Shown here piece after piece: positions 18,905 to 27,204 of a stretch of DNA of 33,572 bases. Source of the stretch: Macrocybe gigantea (taxonomy: Eukaryota > Basidiomycota > Agaricomycetes > Agaricales > Callistosporiaceae); assembly GCA_011319805.1 (NCBI GenBank), contig SJRY01000031.1, positions 1 to 33,572 of the forward strand, read 5' to 3'. Position 1 is the stretch's first letter. Every line of letters starts with the position of its first letter. Position numbers and translations under genes: made by a program. Below the pieces are notes generated by a model, which was not told the origin of the DNA, did no database searches, and was given only the letters and a program-made list of their open reading frames with translations.

Positions 18905-20047
18905 TTAGTCAGACCCTTCGGCAAAACCCTCTTTGTCAGAGCTTCCTTCATCCTTGTCTTCTTCGTCCTCTCCTTCTTCCTCTTTCACTTCTCTGACCCG
19001 GGATTTTCCTTTCTTCTTCTTCTTGCAGTTCTGTGCATAGTGTCCCTTTAAGCCACAATTGAAGCATGTGACATTTGCTGCTCCTTTTCGTGGTTCCGGG
19101 CAGTTTCGTGAGAGGTGTCCTGGTTTATTGCAGTTGAAGCAGTTGTTGCTTCGTACTTTGTCGACTTCCATGGCCTGTCCTGCTCCTCGGCTTGGATTTC
19201 CGGCCTTGCGCTGATTGCTTGTGAATTCTCCTCTCATCACATTTCTGTGTTCATCGATGTTTCGTCCAATCGCTCGAACTGTCTTGATATATTCATCTCC
19301 ATCTGTTGGAAGTGTGGAGATCGAGTGTACGGCTTCTGCTGTCCTTCGGTTTAAACTCTTCTCGAGTAGGAAACGAGGGGCTGTTCCTGTCATTCCTGCT
19401 TTCCCTGCGAGGTCTACGAATTCATCCAGAAATTCGTCGATGGGTCGGTTCCCCTGTCTGATATTGAATAGTTTGCTTCCTGCTTGTGATGGCGACATGA
19501 CGTTGCTGAATCGTGTCTCTATCTCGGTTATGAAGTCAGCCCATGTGCTTTGGTTGGTAGTGGTGTCGATCTTCTTTGACGCCCAGTGGGCTCCGGGTCT
19601 GTCGGTCATTCTAGACAGGACCGCTCCAATCTTCTGTGTGTCCGTGAGGTCTCCATGTGCGGTTATGTAAAGTTTCATCTTCCTCCACCAAATATCAAAG
19701 GATGTTCGATCTCCTGTAAAGGATTTCGGGTCAGTGATGATTCCCTTGTATTCTGTCGTCATCCTTTGGGGGATTTCTTCGTCGTTCTCTTGGTCTTGGT
19801 TTTCCTGTTCCTGGATCTGTTGTTCTTGGGTCTGCTGTGCTTGTACTTGGGCTTGCTGTTCTTGGAGCTGTTTCTGTCTTCGCTCCTCTCTCTGTTCTTT
19901 CCAGTAGTCTAGGTCGACTCCTGCGATTCTACAAGCTTGTTCAAAATCGGCCCACTCTGCGGCGGTTGGTCCGGTTGTCTTTGGTAATCCTTTTCGCTCC
20001 CTCCACTGATAGTATTCATCCCAGTCGCTGTTGCTTACTTTCGCCAC
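18905..20047 (-). CDS. Element 2 gag (intact)
   Basis: A 380-residue uninterrupted ORF. The N-terminal part is Gln/Glu-rich and coiled-coil-like. The capsid-like part includes DPKSFTGDRTSFDIWWRKMK and LFNIRQGNRPIDEFLDEFVD. Two CCHC zinc knuckles follow (CFNCNKPGHLSRNC, CFNCGLKGHYAQNC), then a lysine cluster and an acidic tail. It packages the element RNA in the particle. That it is intact beside a broken pol suggests the damage to pol is recent or that Gag could be supplied to other copies. Confidence 0.9.
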   Translation of the reverse strand: MAKVSNSDWDEYYQWRERKGLPKTTGPTAAEWADFEQACRIAGVDLDYWKEQREERRQKQLQEQQAQVQAQQTQEQQIQEQENQDQENDEEIPQRMTTEYKGIITDPKSFTGDRTSFDIWWRKMKLYITAHGDLTDTQKIGAVLSRMTDRPGAHWASKKIDTTTNQSTWADFITEIETRFSNVMSPSQAGSKLFNIRQGNRPIDEFLDEFVDLAGKAGMTGTAPRFLLEKSLNRRTAEAVHSISTLPTDGDEYIKTVRAIGRNIDEHRNVMRGEFTSNQRKAGNPSRGAGQAMEVDKVRSNNCFNCNKPGHLSRNCPEPRKGAANVTCFNCGLKGHYAQNCKKKKKGKSRVREVKEEEGEDEEDKDEGSSDKEGFAEGSD

Positions 20048-20212
20048 GATGGTGCAATTCTCTCCTTATGCAGTGCTTCGACGGATTGGTCCTCTGAAGG
20101 GATTCGGCGGTTTCGTTCCTGTGTGTCCTTGACTCTGGTGTCGTTCTCGTTGGTTCTGTCGTACGCTCTGTGCGTCGTGCCCTCTCTGTATCAGTATGTC
20201 TTCCTCCTGTGT

Positions 20213-20662
20213 TCAGCGATTATAGTTCTCGATCTGTTGTCGCCTAAAATCTCGGGCTTGTGTTCGTTCTTCTCTCGTTTTCTTGCGGATGGGTTCGTCC
20301 TCTTCTTCGGCAAGAAGATTCTGGTCTGACCACAGCTCTTCTGGGCTTATCCCGTATTCTCCTTCTAGGAAGAGTTCTGCAATGAGTTGTGCTGCTCCTT
20401 CGCTGAGGATCTCAGCAGGTTCGTCTGTGGTGGTGAAGGCAAACTCTCTCAGAAATGCCTGTTCTTCGTCGTCGCTACTTGGTATAGGCGTGTGCTCTCT
20501 CTTTCGTTTGTTTGGATTGCTAGTGTCTCTGTGGGTGGTGTGGACTGTCTCTGCGAATGGCGTGGACTGCAATGTCTGGTCTACTTCTCTGAGCCAAGTG
20601 CTCTCGTCACTCGTGCTAGTGCTCGCTGGGTCGGCGACCGCTTGTCGTCGAATGTTGATCAA
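20213..20662 (-). CDS. Element 2 upstream ORF (ORF0), unknown function
   Basis: A 149-codon ORF between PBS and gag, starting 54 nt after the PBS. It is Ser/Thr- and Glu-rich, with a basic cluster (NPNKRKREHTP) that could be a nuclear localisation signal and a second basic stretch near the end (PIRKKTREERTQARDFRRQQ). Beyond its TGA the frame stays open for about 55 codons, so the stop could be a CGA to TGA change. I recognise no domain. It could be the N-terminal part of an older Gag. Confidence 0.5.
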   Translation of the reverse strand: MINIRRQAVADPASTSTSDESTWLREVDQTLQSTPFAETVHTTHRDTSNPNKRKREHTPIPSSDDEEQAFLREFAFTTTDEPAEILSEGAAQLIAELFLEGEYGISPEELWSDQNLLAEEEDEPIRKKTREERTQARDFRRQQIENYNR

Positions 20663-20715
20663 GTCTTTGATAAAGCGTGACGTGGTGTGTGTGTGAGTCT
20701 GAGCGAGTCTCGACG

Positions 20716-20726
20716 AGGCTTAATAT
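20716..20726 (-). other. Element 2 primer-binding site (self-priming)
   Basis: Minus-strand ATATTAAGCCT begins 2 nt after the 5' LTR end. It is the exact reverse complement of AGGCTTAATAT within the LTR (20814-20804). Confidence 0.75.
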
Positions 20727-20803
20727 CTTGTTAGGCTAGACGAATCTCAGAAGGACTCGGGCAGACTAAGTGTGAGAGTGGTCTTGAGATGATGGCAAAA
20801 GGA

Positions 20804-20814
20804 ATATTAAGCCT
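20804..20814 (-). promoter_or_regulatory. Predicted 5' end of element 2 transcript / self-primer
   Basis: AGGCTTAATAT lies 33 nt downstream of the start of TATATAA, the expected initiation distance, and is complementary to the PBS at 20716-20726. Confidence 0.75.
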
Positions 20815-20840
20815 AGTGCTACTGGTACATCTGGGAGTCC

Positions 20841-20847
20841 TTATATA
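20841..20847 (-). promoter_or_regulatory. TATA box of element 2 LTR promoter
   Basis: TATATAA followed by GG on the minus strand. The same box is present in the 3' LTR. Confidence 0.7.
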
Positions 20848-21047
20848 CACTACAGTACTCGAGCACGGACCATGGGCTGCGCAATGCTGTGGACTGCGGA
20901 TGAGTAAGACTGGAAGGAGATGACTCAGGATGACTAGGGAAGTGGAATGACTCGAAGGCTGCACGCTGCGCAGCATGACGGGGAGATAAGGGATGTGGGA
21001 AAGATAAGATAAGAAATTGAATGGTCCTTTGGGCGACGTCTGTAACA

Positions 21048-21052
21048 GTGAA
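21048..21052. repeat. Target-site duplication, element 2, right copy (GTGAA)
   Basis: Directly follows the right LTR; matches 14525-14529. Confidence 0.95.
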
Positions 21053-21115
21053 GGAGGAATTGGGTTTGATCACGATGTCCATGAAAATATGGAACGCTTC
21101 ATTGAGAACCTCCAT
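21048..21115 (-). pseudogene. TPR-repeat protein, 5' end (upstream of element 2)
   Basis: ATG at 21115, with an in-frame TGA 9 nt upstream, opens MEVLNEAFHIFMDIVIKPN and runs to the insertion site. Removing element 2 and one GTGAA copy continues the frame without a break into TYLALCQICLPYALLTQC at 14529. Together with 14005-14529 and 6119-6918 it forms one gene. It could also be a first internal exon if transcription begins further upstream. Confidence 0.6.
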
Positions 21116-21324
21116 GCTATCTCATCTGCCTAGTGCCATGTCCCCGTCATGCATATCAAAGCATATGAAAGACGAAAAAAGAGCAAGCAAAAGAGACAAA
21201 AAAAGCCAGTTGATGGAAAGGATTGGTCATCTGACAGGCAATCACGATAAGTTCAGGCCGAGAAGTGTGTATACATCTTACATGCACTGTACCTGAACAC
21301 AACACAACGAGAACCTCTGTTTTT
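21116..21324. other. Intergenic gap, TPR gene to second kinase
   Basis: Upstream region of the TPR gene (minus) and 3' flank of the second kinase. It is A-rich (AAGACGAAAAAAGAGC...). No gene is seen. Confidence 0.5.
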
Positions 21325-23173
21325 CTAATCTTCATCACTATAGAATAAAGGGTGGATCCAGCACTCTCTCGGAAGTGCCTTTAGCTCATCATAACTCTCC
21401 GGGTTTTTCGCCTCTTGCGCCATATTGTACCATTGCCTCCAGAATTTCGAATCCTGAACTGCCCGCCACCATCTAGACAGTATTTTTGCAGTCTCAGAGC
21501 TCTTCACTTTCACATTTCCGCTTCTGATCCTTTTCCATGCATAGGGAAAGAGTGCCGTGTGAACAAGAAGCAGCCATGCACACAAGTCGTGCTGTGGTTT
21601 CGGAGTGTACGGTTTGTTCAGTTCACCAATCACTTCCTGCGGAACACAGATATATCCACCCTCGTATCGTAGCTGTTCAATCCCATTTTCCACAGCTGAT
21701 CCAAAATCAATCAGCATCCCCCTTGGACCACCTCTAGTCTCTACACAGACAACATTATCCCATCTCACATCACGATGTATAATGTCAAGTCGATGAAGAT
21801 ATTGCAATGCATTGAGGACGTCGTTGGAGATGGTGATGAAATCAAGTGGTAGGATTGTCTGAAAATTGATGGGATTGATGGGTTCGCCCATAGGATAAAT
21901 GCCAAGTTCACGCGTGTCTTTAAAGTCATTGGTGCACGAGTCGTAAAATATCAGACGAGGGAGATTCGGATGGTTTCGTTCGGTGATCTTGAGCAGGAAC
22001 TTCAACTCGTTACCAATGTCTAGCGGAGACCTCGGAGTGGCACAGACATCCTGTCTTTTGACAATAACACGTATCGGCATAGGCAGGTCATCGGTGCGAA
22101 GGTATGTTCTGGAGCAAGAAGCGAGGGCAGTACGATCCAAAATGAATTCCGCTACGTTGCAGACACCATGGGTAAATAATCTCTCGAAAGACCCGAGGTC
22201 CTTGGAGAATTTCGGGATGGCCGACAGATACCGCTCATCTGAATGCCTTGCGATAAAATAACCGAGTGCGACATATAAAGGTATGCACTCTGACTTTCTA
22301 ACAATAGCTGGACTGTCAGGATGGAAGACGACGTCCAAAATGTAGCTTTCTTTGATGTTGGATAAAAGGGTCACGTAGCCCAATCGGTTCGGTTGGTGTC
22401 TGCGAAGCGCGTAGATGTAGTCTAACAATTGTCCAAAGCATTCAGACGTGAGCAATTTCTTTGGGTGCTTCCACTCTATCGTGTTACAGACGGTCGTCGG
22501 TTCCGCCGTCTTGCAACGGTCATTGACGGTGGACTTGTCGGGTGCTAGGTTATCGAGGTAATGGATGGCATGGGTATCAACAAGCGTCACGCCGGCATTT
22601 TCAAAGAGTGGTAACAATGCCCTGAAGGCCAGTTCATACATTTGCTCTTCTTTCGTGATGTCCTCTTTCTGCATGTCACGAACGAAATTCGCAATTTCGG
22701 GAGTTTCACAATAATCATTCACGTTGATGGAGAAGGAAGAAACTTGATGCTCTTCAAAGAATTGGGCACGAGTAATGGAACCTAATCCATGATTATCATG
22801 TGAGAACTATTGTTGCGATTTGGAAAATACGTACCTTTGAGCAAATGTTCAGTGGCTCTGGATAAGCGGCGCTCCTCGTTGATCAGTTTCACCCAAAACT
22901 GCTCTTTATCTGCGAGCTGTCGCTGGAACGTCTGCCTTTGATCTTTTTCCAGCTCTCGTATGATCTTTACCACCTTCAGCTCCAAAATCGCCAGGAAGTA
23001 CTTGACAGAGAGATCCGCCTGAGATTTGTCGCCCTTGAGAGCAAAGGCGATTGCATCTTGGAGAACTGCATAGGAATCATGACATGCAGCATGGTAAATA
23101 GAAATATAAGAAAAAGGACTGGTAACTGACTTTTAGACTCTTCTGCCGTCAGCTTGAATTCAGGTTCGGTCAT
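21325..23173 (-). CDS. FunK1-type fungal protein kinase
   Basis: Exons 23173-23131, 23065-22835 and 22781-21325, with introns of 65 and 53 nt; 576 aa with the frame kept throughout. The N-terminal third is helical and charged. The kinase domain shows IRVIVKRQD (ATP-binding Lys, about 333), DIIHRDVRWDNVV (HRD and catalytic Asn, about 427) and MLIDFGSAV (DFG, about 448). The domain tail EGGYICVPQEVIG...PQHDLCAWLLLVHTALF is typical of the FunK1 family that is expanded in agaricomycetes. All catalytic residues are present, so it is probably active. The substrate is unknown. An upstream in-frame ATG at 23248 would add 25 residues. Its C-terminal segment shares a 31-bp near-identity with the relic at 3593-3623. 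Confidence 0.8.
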
Positions 23174-23707
23174 GGTGACTCGGAAACCGTAAAAAGCTGG
23201 GGATGGATTGGTCGCTGGACAAACTGTGGTTCCATTACATAATGACATTCAGAGATGAGAATATCCACGATGCGACAGAATTTCACCCTCTTGAGTATGC
23301 GGACTGATGTGACCTTTGGCAAAAAGCAAACCCTGTCCCGAGAAGATAAACAAACCAGAAACCTGCGCATTGTCAAGAAATTTTCGATGAGTCCATTTAT
23401 ATGCAACTTGGACAGTACTCGACGGGTTACACTAGTGACAACAGCGTGGAAAACAGCGAGGACGAGAAGGATGACATAAGTTATCTGAGGTGATTATTGT
23501 ATTACAGTTACGAAATGTAAGTATGAAGGGTTCAGAATGCTAGGCGTCCAGGTGTCCAGCCCGGAGGACCGAAAGAAGAAAATGCCGCATTCAGCGCATT
23601 TAAACGTCGAGGTCCAGCGCAAGTACGAGCACGGGAGCTAAGCGTCACCGAAAAGCAGGTCAAAAGAACGCGAAGGGTGATCGGGAAGCGCGACCGCAAA
23701 TGATTTG
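23174..23707. other. Intergenic region between kinase and membrane-protein gene
   Basis: About 530 bp holding the promoter side of the kinase gene and the 3' side of the next gene. No ORF here resembles a gene. A possible N-terminal extension of the kinase reaches 23248. Confidence 0.5.
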
Positions 23708-25941
23708 TCAATAAGCAGGAGGTCTTCGCGTTCGAAACAACGCAATCTTTCCACGTTCTCCAATGTCGGGGTCGCGATGGTGGTTGAGCAGAGTAGGCAG
23801 AATCAACGGTCGCCTGGCGGAAATCTCCCCTGGAGAAGAGGGGGAAACCGGACTGGTCGTTCCCACCCTGACACTCGGCCGCACTGGCATGTCCCAGCTC
23901 GGAGAGGAAAGGGAGCGAACGACAGGTGATGGGCTTCGTGGGATGAAAGTCTCGTGAGGCGCCGCCCTAGCCCGAGTAGAGACCACGGAGGGAGGCTCAT
24001 GCACCAAAGACGATGACGCGTCGGAATAGGGGTTGCTCGTTGCGTCTTGGGTTTCGGATAGTGGAAAGGGAACGAGGGATGCTTCTCCGATGGAGGGCAA
24101 GGCCGGTACTGGAGGCGGAATCGGTTCCGTCAGAGTAACCTGGCTAGACTGGCTCATCCTTCTTTCCGCCCTTCTATTAGAAGATCCTGCTTGCGGCTAG
24201 AAAAACACGCACGTCAAAAACGCGCCTATCACAAAGTATGCAAAGAATGCACCATCGGCTTCCTCGACGCCACGCGTTGCTCCGGCGGCGCGTTTGAGCC
24301 GTCTTCAGCAACGAGGGTCGACGCTGACGAAAAGCTCGACAACGTAGATCGAGTACGGACAGGGGGAAGCGGTTCCGTAACGGATGCCATCGCCCGCGAC
24401 TGCGATTGCGATTGCGATCGCAAGCGGGAAGAAGAGGACTGTGGGTGATGCAAAGTGGCCGCGTGGTCGCCGTTCTCCAACCGCTCGAGTTTACTGCTCG
24501 AGTAGGCGACATGGTACCCGGACCCGACTGTGTCGACGGAGACTGTGCCCGTTGGAGATCCGACGTCGAACTGTGATTGGACCATGTATCCTCGCTGCAG
24601 ACGACTCCACAGCGTTCTATTTTTCCGAGTAACGCACTGTATGGAGACAGACAGTGAGCCTTGGCGACGGAACATGCAGCCCATTAGTGACCTACACAAA
24701 GTGCTAAGAGAAGGCCAAATATGACTAGACTGCCTACAACACTGGCCACTATGCCATGTATCGGAACGCTGTAAAATTGAATGTCAGTCAATCTTGATTG
24801 AAGGTGAGTTAGGGCTAACTTTGTAGTACTATCATCGGTAGATGTTGTCAGCCTGTAAGAATTTCAGCATGCGACGTTAATGAGAGAGTAGCAGGCGGCT
24901 AACCTGGACAAACTACTACGCGTTACCAACGCATAGTCTATTTCAAGGTTCATATCATCTTCGTTGGAAATGACAAGTGTGTGATTGCCATCTCCAAGGT
25001 TGCTAGCTTGATAGAGAAGCATCCTCGTGGCGTAATTGCCTCTGTTACCTTCAAAGTGTCGTCGTGGCCAATCATCTAGTTGTACACTGTAACCAGAGTT
25101 GACTGGCCCAACCGTGCCATACAATGACACCGCGTCTCCTAGAATTCTTTAATGAGGGTAAATCCTTTGGGTGTGATGAGGAAACGCGTACCCTGTAGTG
25201 TATAAGTATAATGTGCAAGAACTAGAAGAAAACTCAGGAAACACTTACTGTGAACCTCAGACGAACTGTCGCGTTTCGTATGGATGTCGAGCTGTTCCGA
25301 TTTCAGGCAGTGTGCACGAACTTTGAGGAAAGTAGATACGCACTGGCCCGTCCCGTTATCAAAAAGGTCAGCATCCCTCGCTTCTGAAGACCATGCGTCT
25401 TCTGGAATCCAGACGAAATCGACATCCGCGTCGTCCACGAAAATTGGGGGATTATCGTCTGTAGCGGTACTAGAATCATTCCAGGTGACTTGATCGATAT
25501 CTAAAGCTCCATCGCCCATGTTCACGATGGTGACGATGTGCATGCCCTGTCTCAAGTCCGTCCTCTCAACTAGGGGCATCCGGAATTCTCCAGGATCGGG
25601 CGCAAAGCCGTTCGCCATCACGCTCTGTCCATCAATGGTGACGGTGTAATTGCCATGGTCCGAGCGTTTGGCACCGTACACCGTGACGGAGGTCCCGTTG
25701 AAGCTGAACGAGGCTTGCGCGCTCGCTTTCTGTGTATATGTGAATGTTTTTCCAAAGTATCTGTTGAGATGGATATCCAGATTACTATCACTGTTGCACG
25801 CGGAATGGCAGACACATCAAAGAGTGCTCACTGATCAGCGGCTGGGTCCATGCTGCTGTTGTACTGTATCCAAGCGTCCAGCGGTTGATAGTCAATGAGC
25901 GGGCTGTAATCGTCCATCGTATTTAGAGGGGTCCAAGACAT
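23708..25941 (-). CDS. Single-pass membrane protein with two extracellular beta-sandwich-like repeats
   Basis: Nine exons: 25941-25832, 25760-25344, 25291-25249, 25192 (one base), 25138-24904, 24852-24820, 24768-24696, 24636-24253 and 24196-23708. The spliced length is 1785 nt (594 aa) with no frame break. Two similar extracellular repeats are visible: SFSFNGTSVTVYGAK...GNYTVTIDG...GMHIVTIVN and VRLRFTGDAVSLYGTV...GYSVQLD...GNHTLVISN. These are galactose-binding-like or jelly-roll folds common in agaricomycete surface proteins. A short Ser/Thr linker (TTSTDDSTTK), one transmembrane helix (IVASVVGSLVIFGLLLAL, about 285-303) and a long low-complexity Ser/Pro-rich cytoplasmic tail (about 290 residues) follow. 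No cleavable signal peptide is obvious at the N-terminus. The ligand is unknown; a cell-surface sensor or adhesion role is only a guess. Confidence 0.75.
25192..25192 (-). other. Predicted single-nucleotide exon (G)
   Basis: Exon 3 ends ...TTCACA at 25249. A 56-nt intron (25248-25193, GTAAGT...CTACAG) is followed by one G, then a 53-nt intron (25191-25139, GTACGC...TTCTAG), then GAGACGCGGTG. Only ACA+G+GA GAC gives Thr-Gly-Asp and the conserved FTGDAVSLYG reading. Removing everything as one 110-nt intron would leave the frame shifted. Confidence 0.6.
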
Positions 25942-27204
25942 GATATGATATGATTGCGGGATCCGCAAGTCGGGGGCCCGTGCTCGGGAATCGTGTTAAA
26001 GAGAGTGAGAGGTAAAGGAGTGGTCTAGGGCGAAACACTCGTCAGCCCAGCCAGAGATGGCGGCGAAGTGTATGCTGGTGGAGCAGTATCAAACAGTGCC
26101 TCGGTATATAACCGAAAGTTAATTTAGAACAGGGTCAAAGGATCGATCGGGGAGGGGCGAAGAACGGAACTGCATCATTTCGCGTTGGAGGGTAGCAACG
26201 ACGAACGGGTGAACTCGATCACAAAGCCTGGGAAGAGAACGCGTTTGGCGCCGGGGTGCGTGGAATGATGAAATAACGGCATGGCCCCAGAACGGTAAGA
26301 GTGCCCATCGACGTGGCGGAAGCTTCGACGAGCATGGAGCCAGGACGGTGACAGATGGCGACTTTGGAATTGGAGGTGGCGTGGTGTGATCCATTGATGG
26401 TCGAACGTGTCAGGTTTGAATTTCAAGCTTGAAGGCCTGGGTAAACGCCAATGTTGTTCGCCCTTGTCGTCACTGGGGATAACAACTCGATGCTCTTGGC
26501 CGCTTTTGACCAGAGCAAACGACTCGCTCAAGGCCATCCAGGTCCTTCAATTCAAAATACCCAGGAGCAGAGACAGGCAGAACTCCGCGGGCCGCCCAGA
26601 GCCAGAGATGAAAAAAGCCGAAAGACAAGAATGCCAAGTGTGCTGTTCAATTTCACGCCCATCTGTCAAACCTTGTTTTTGAAAGACGCCCATTCATCAG
26701 ACCCAGGACGACAACAAAACGTACTGAAACCCGAGGACCACTCTTCATGTGCGCTTGACGGTTTGCGCGTGCCATGATGACCGTTTATATACTGACGGCA
26801 TTCGCAATCTGTAACGTACATACCAGGTCATGTAGACAAAAGCCACTCTTAGTAAGCATGAGACTCCTCGTCCATCTGAAGCCCCCACGCTTCATTTTTC
26901 ATTTCCATCAACACCTACGATAGAATAAAATGCAATTAGTAGGCAATAAGATCTTGTCGTGCATCTAACCCCTATGAACAAATTCAATCCAAGCCTTGTC
27001 TGCATGGTAAGGTAACGAAAAGAAGGGGATAATAAATAAAACAATGAAAGCAATGAACTGATGAAAAAAAGAGTCCCGCATGCAACCCTTCGTGCCAAAC
27101 ACTCCTCATCTTGAAACCTGTACGACCGGCATGCAATCAGCATTTGCCACGGAAGAAGGGAAAAGAATTCGATCAAAAAAATGCCAACACACCTCCGCCA
27201 ATTA
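25942..27204. other. Intergenic region upstream of the membrane-protein gene
   Basis: About 1.26 kb. ORFs on both strands around 26120-26780 have no recognisable domains and overlap each other, so I do not call them genes. It contains the presumed promoter of the membrane-protein gene and the 3' flank of the PPP1R37-like gene. Confidence 0.5.
26105..26110 (-). promoter_or_regulatory. Possible TATA box of the membrane-protein gene
   Basis: TATATA within GGTTATATACCG on the minus strand, about 165 bp before the ATG at 25941. It is the only strong TATA-like site in the upstream region. Confidence 0.35.

Larger units (their letters stand above)
14530..21047 (-). mobile_element. Element 2: full-length Ty3/Gypsy chromovirus LTR retrotransposon (6.5 kb)
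   Basis: Two 320/319-bp LTRs (TG...CA) lie inside a GTGAA duplication. The element is transcribed on the minus strand from the 20729-21047 LTR. Order along the RNA: self-priming PBS, ORF0, gag with two CCHC knuckles, protease, RT, RNase H, integrase, chromodomain, an extra 132-codon ORF, polypurine tract, 3' LTR. Its sequence differs clearly from element 1 (different LTRs, knuckle number and ORFs), so it is a separate family. Gag is intact, while pol has about five TGA stops and three or more one-base shifts. It sits early in the first recognised coding block of the same TPR gene. Paired LTRs differ by 3 transitions and 1 indel. Confidence 0.95.
20729..21047 (-). repeat. Element 2, 5' LTR (319 bp)
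   Basis: Carries a clear TATATAA box on the minus strand (20847-20841) and a TGACTCA-type site at 20921-20927. It is near-identical to 14530-14849. Confidence 0.95.

Noticed and set aside
6919..21047. Nested insertion (one retrotransposon inside the other)
   Set aside because: Each element has its own TSD in host TPR sequence, and 515 bp of host coding DNA separates them.
26119..26777. Overlapping ORFs on both strands in the gap before the PPP1R37-like gene
   Set aside because: No recognisable domain, no plausible splice structure, and both strands open to a similar extent.
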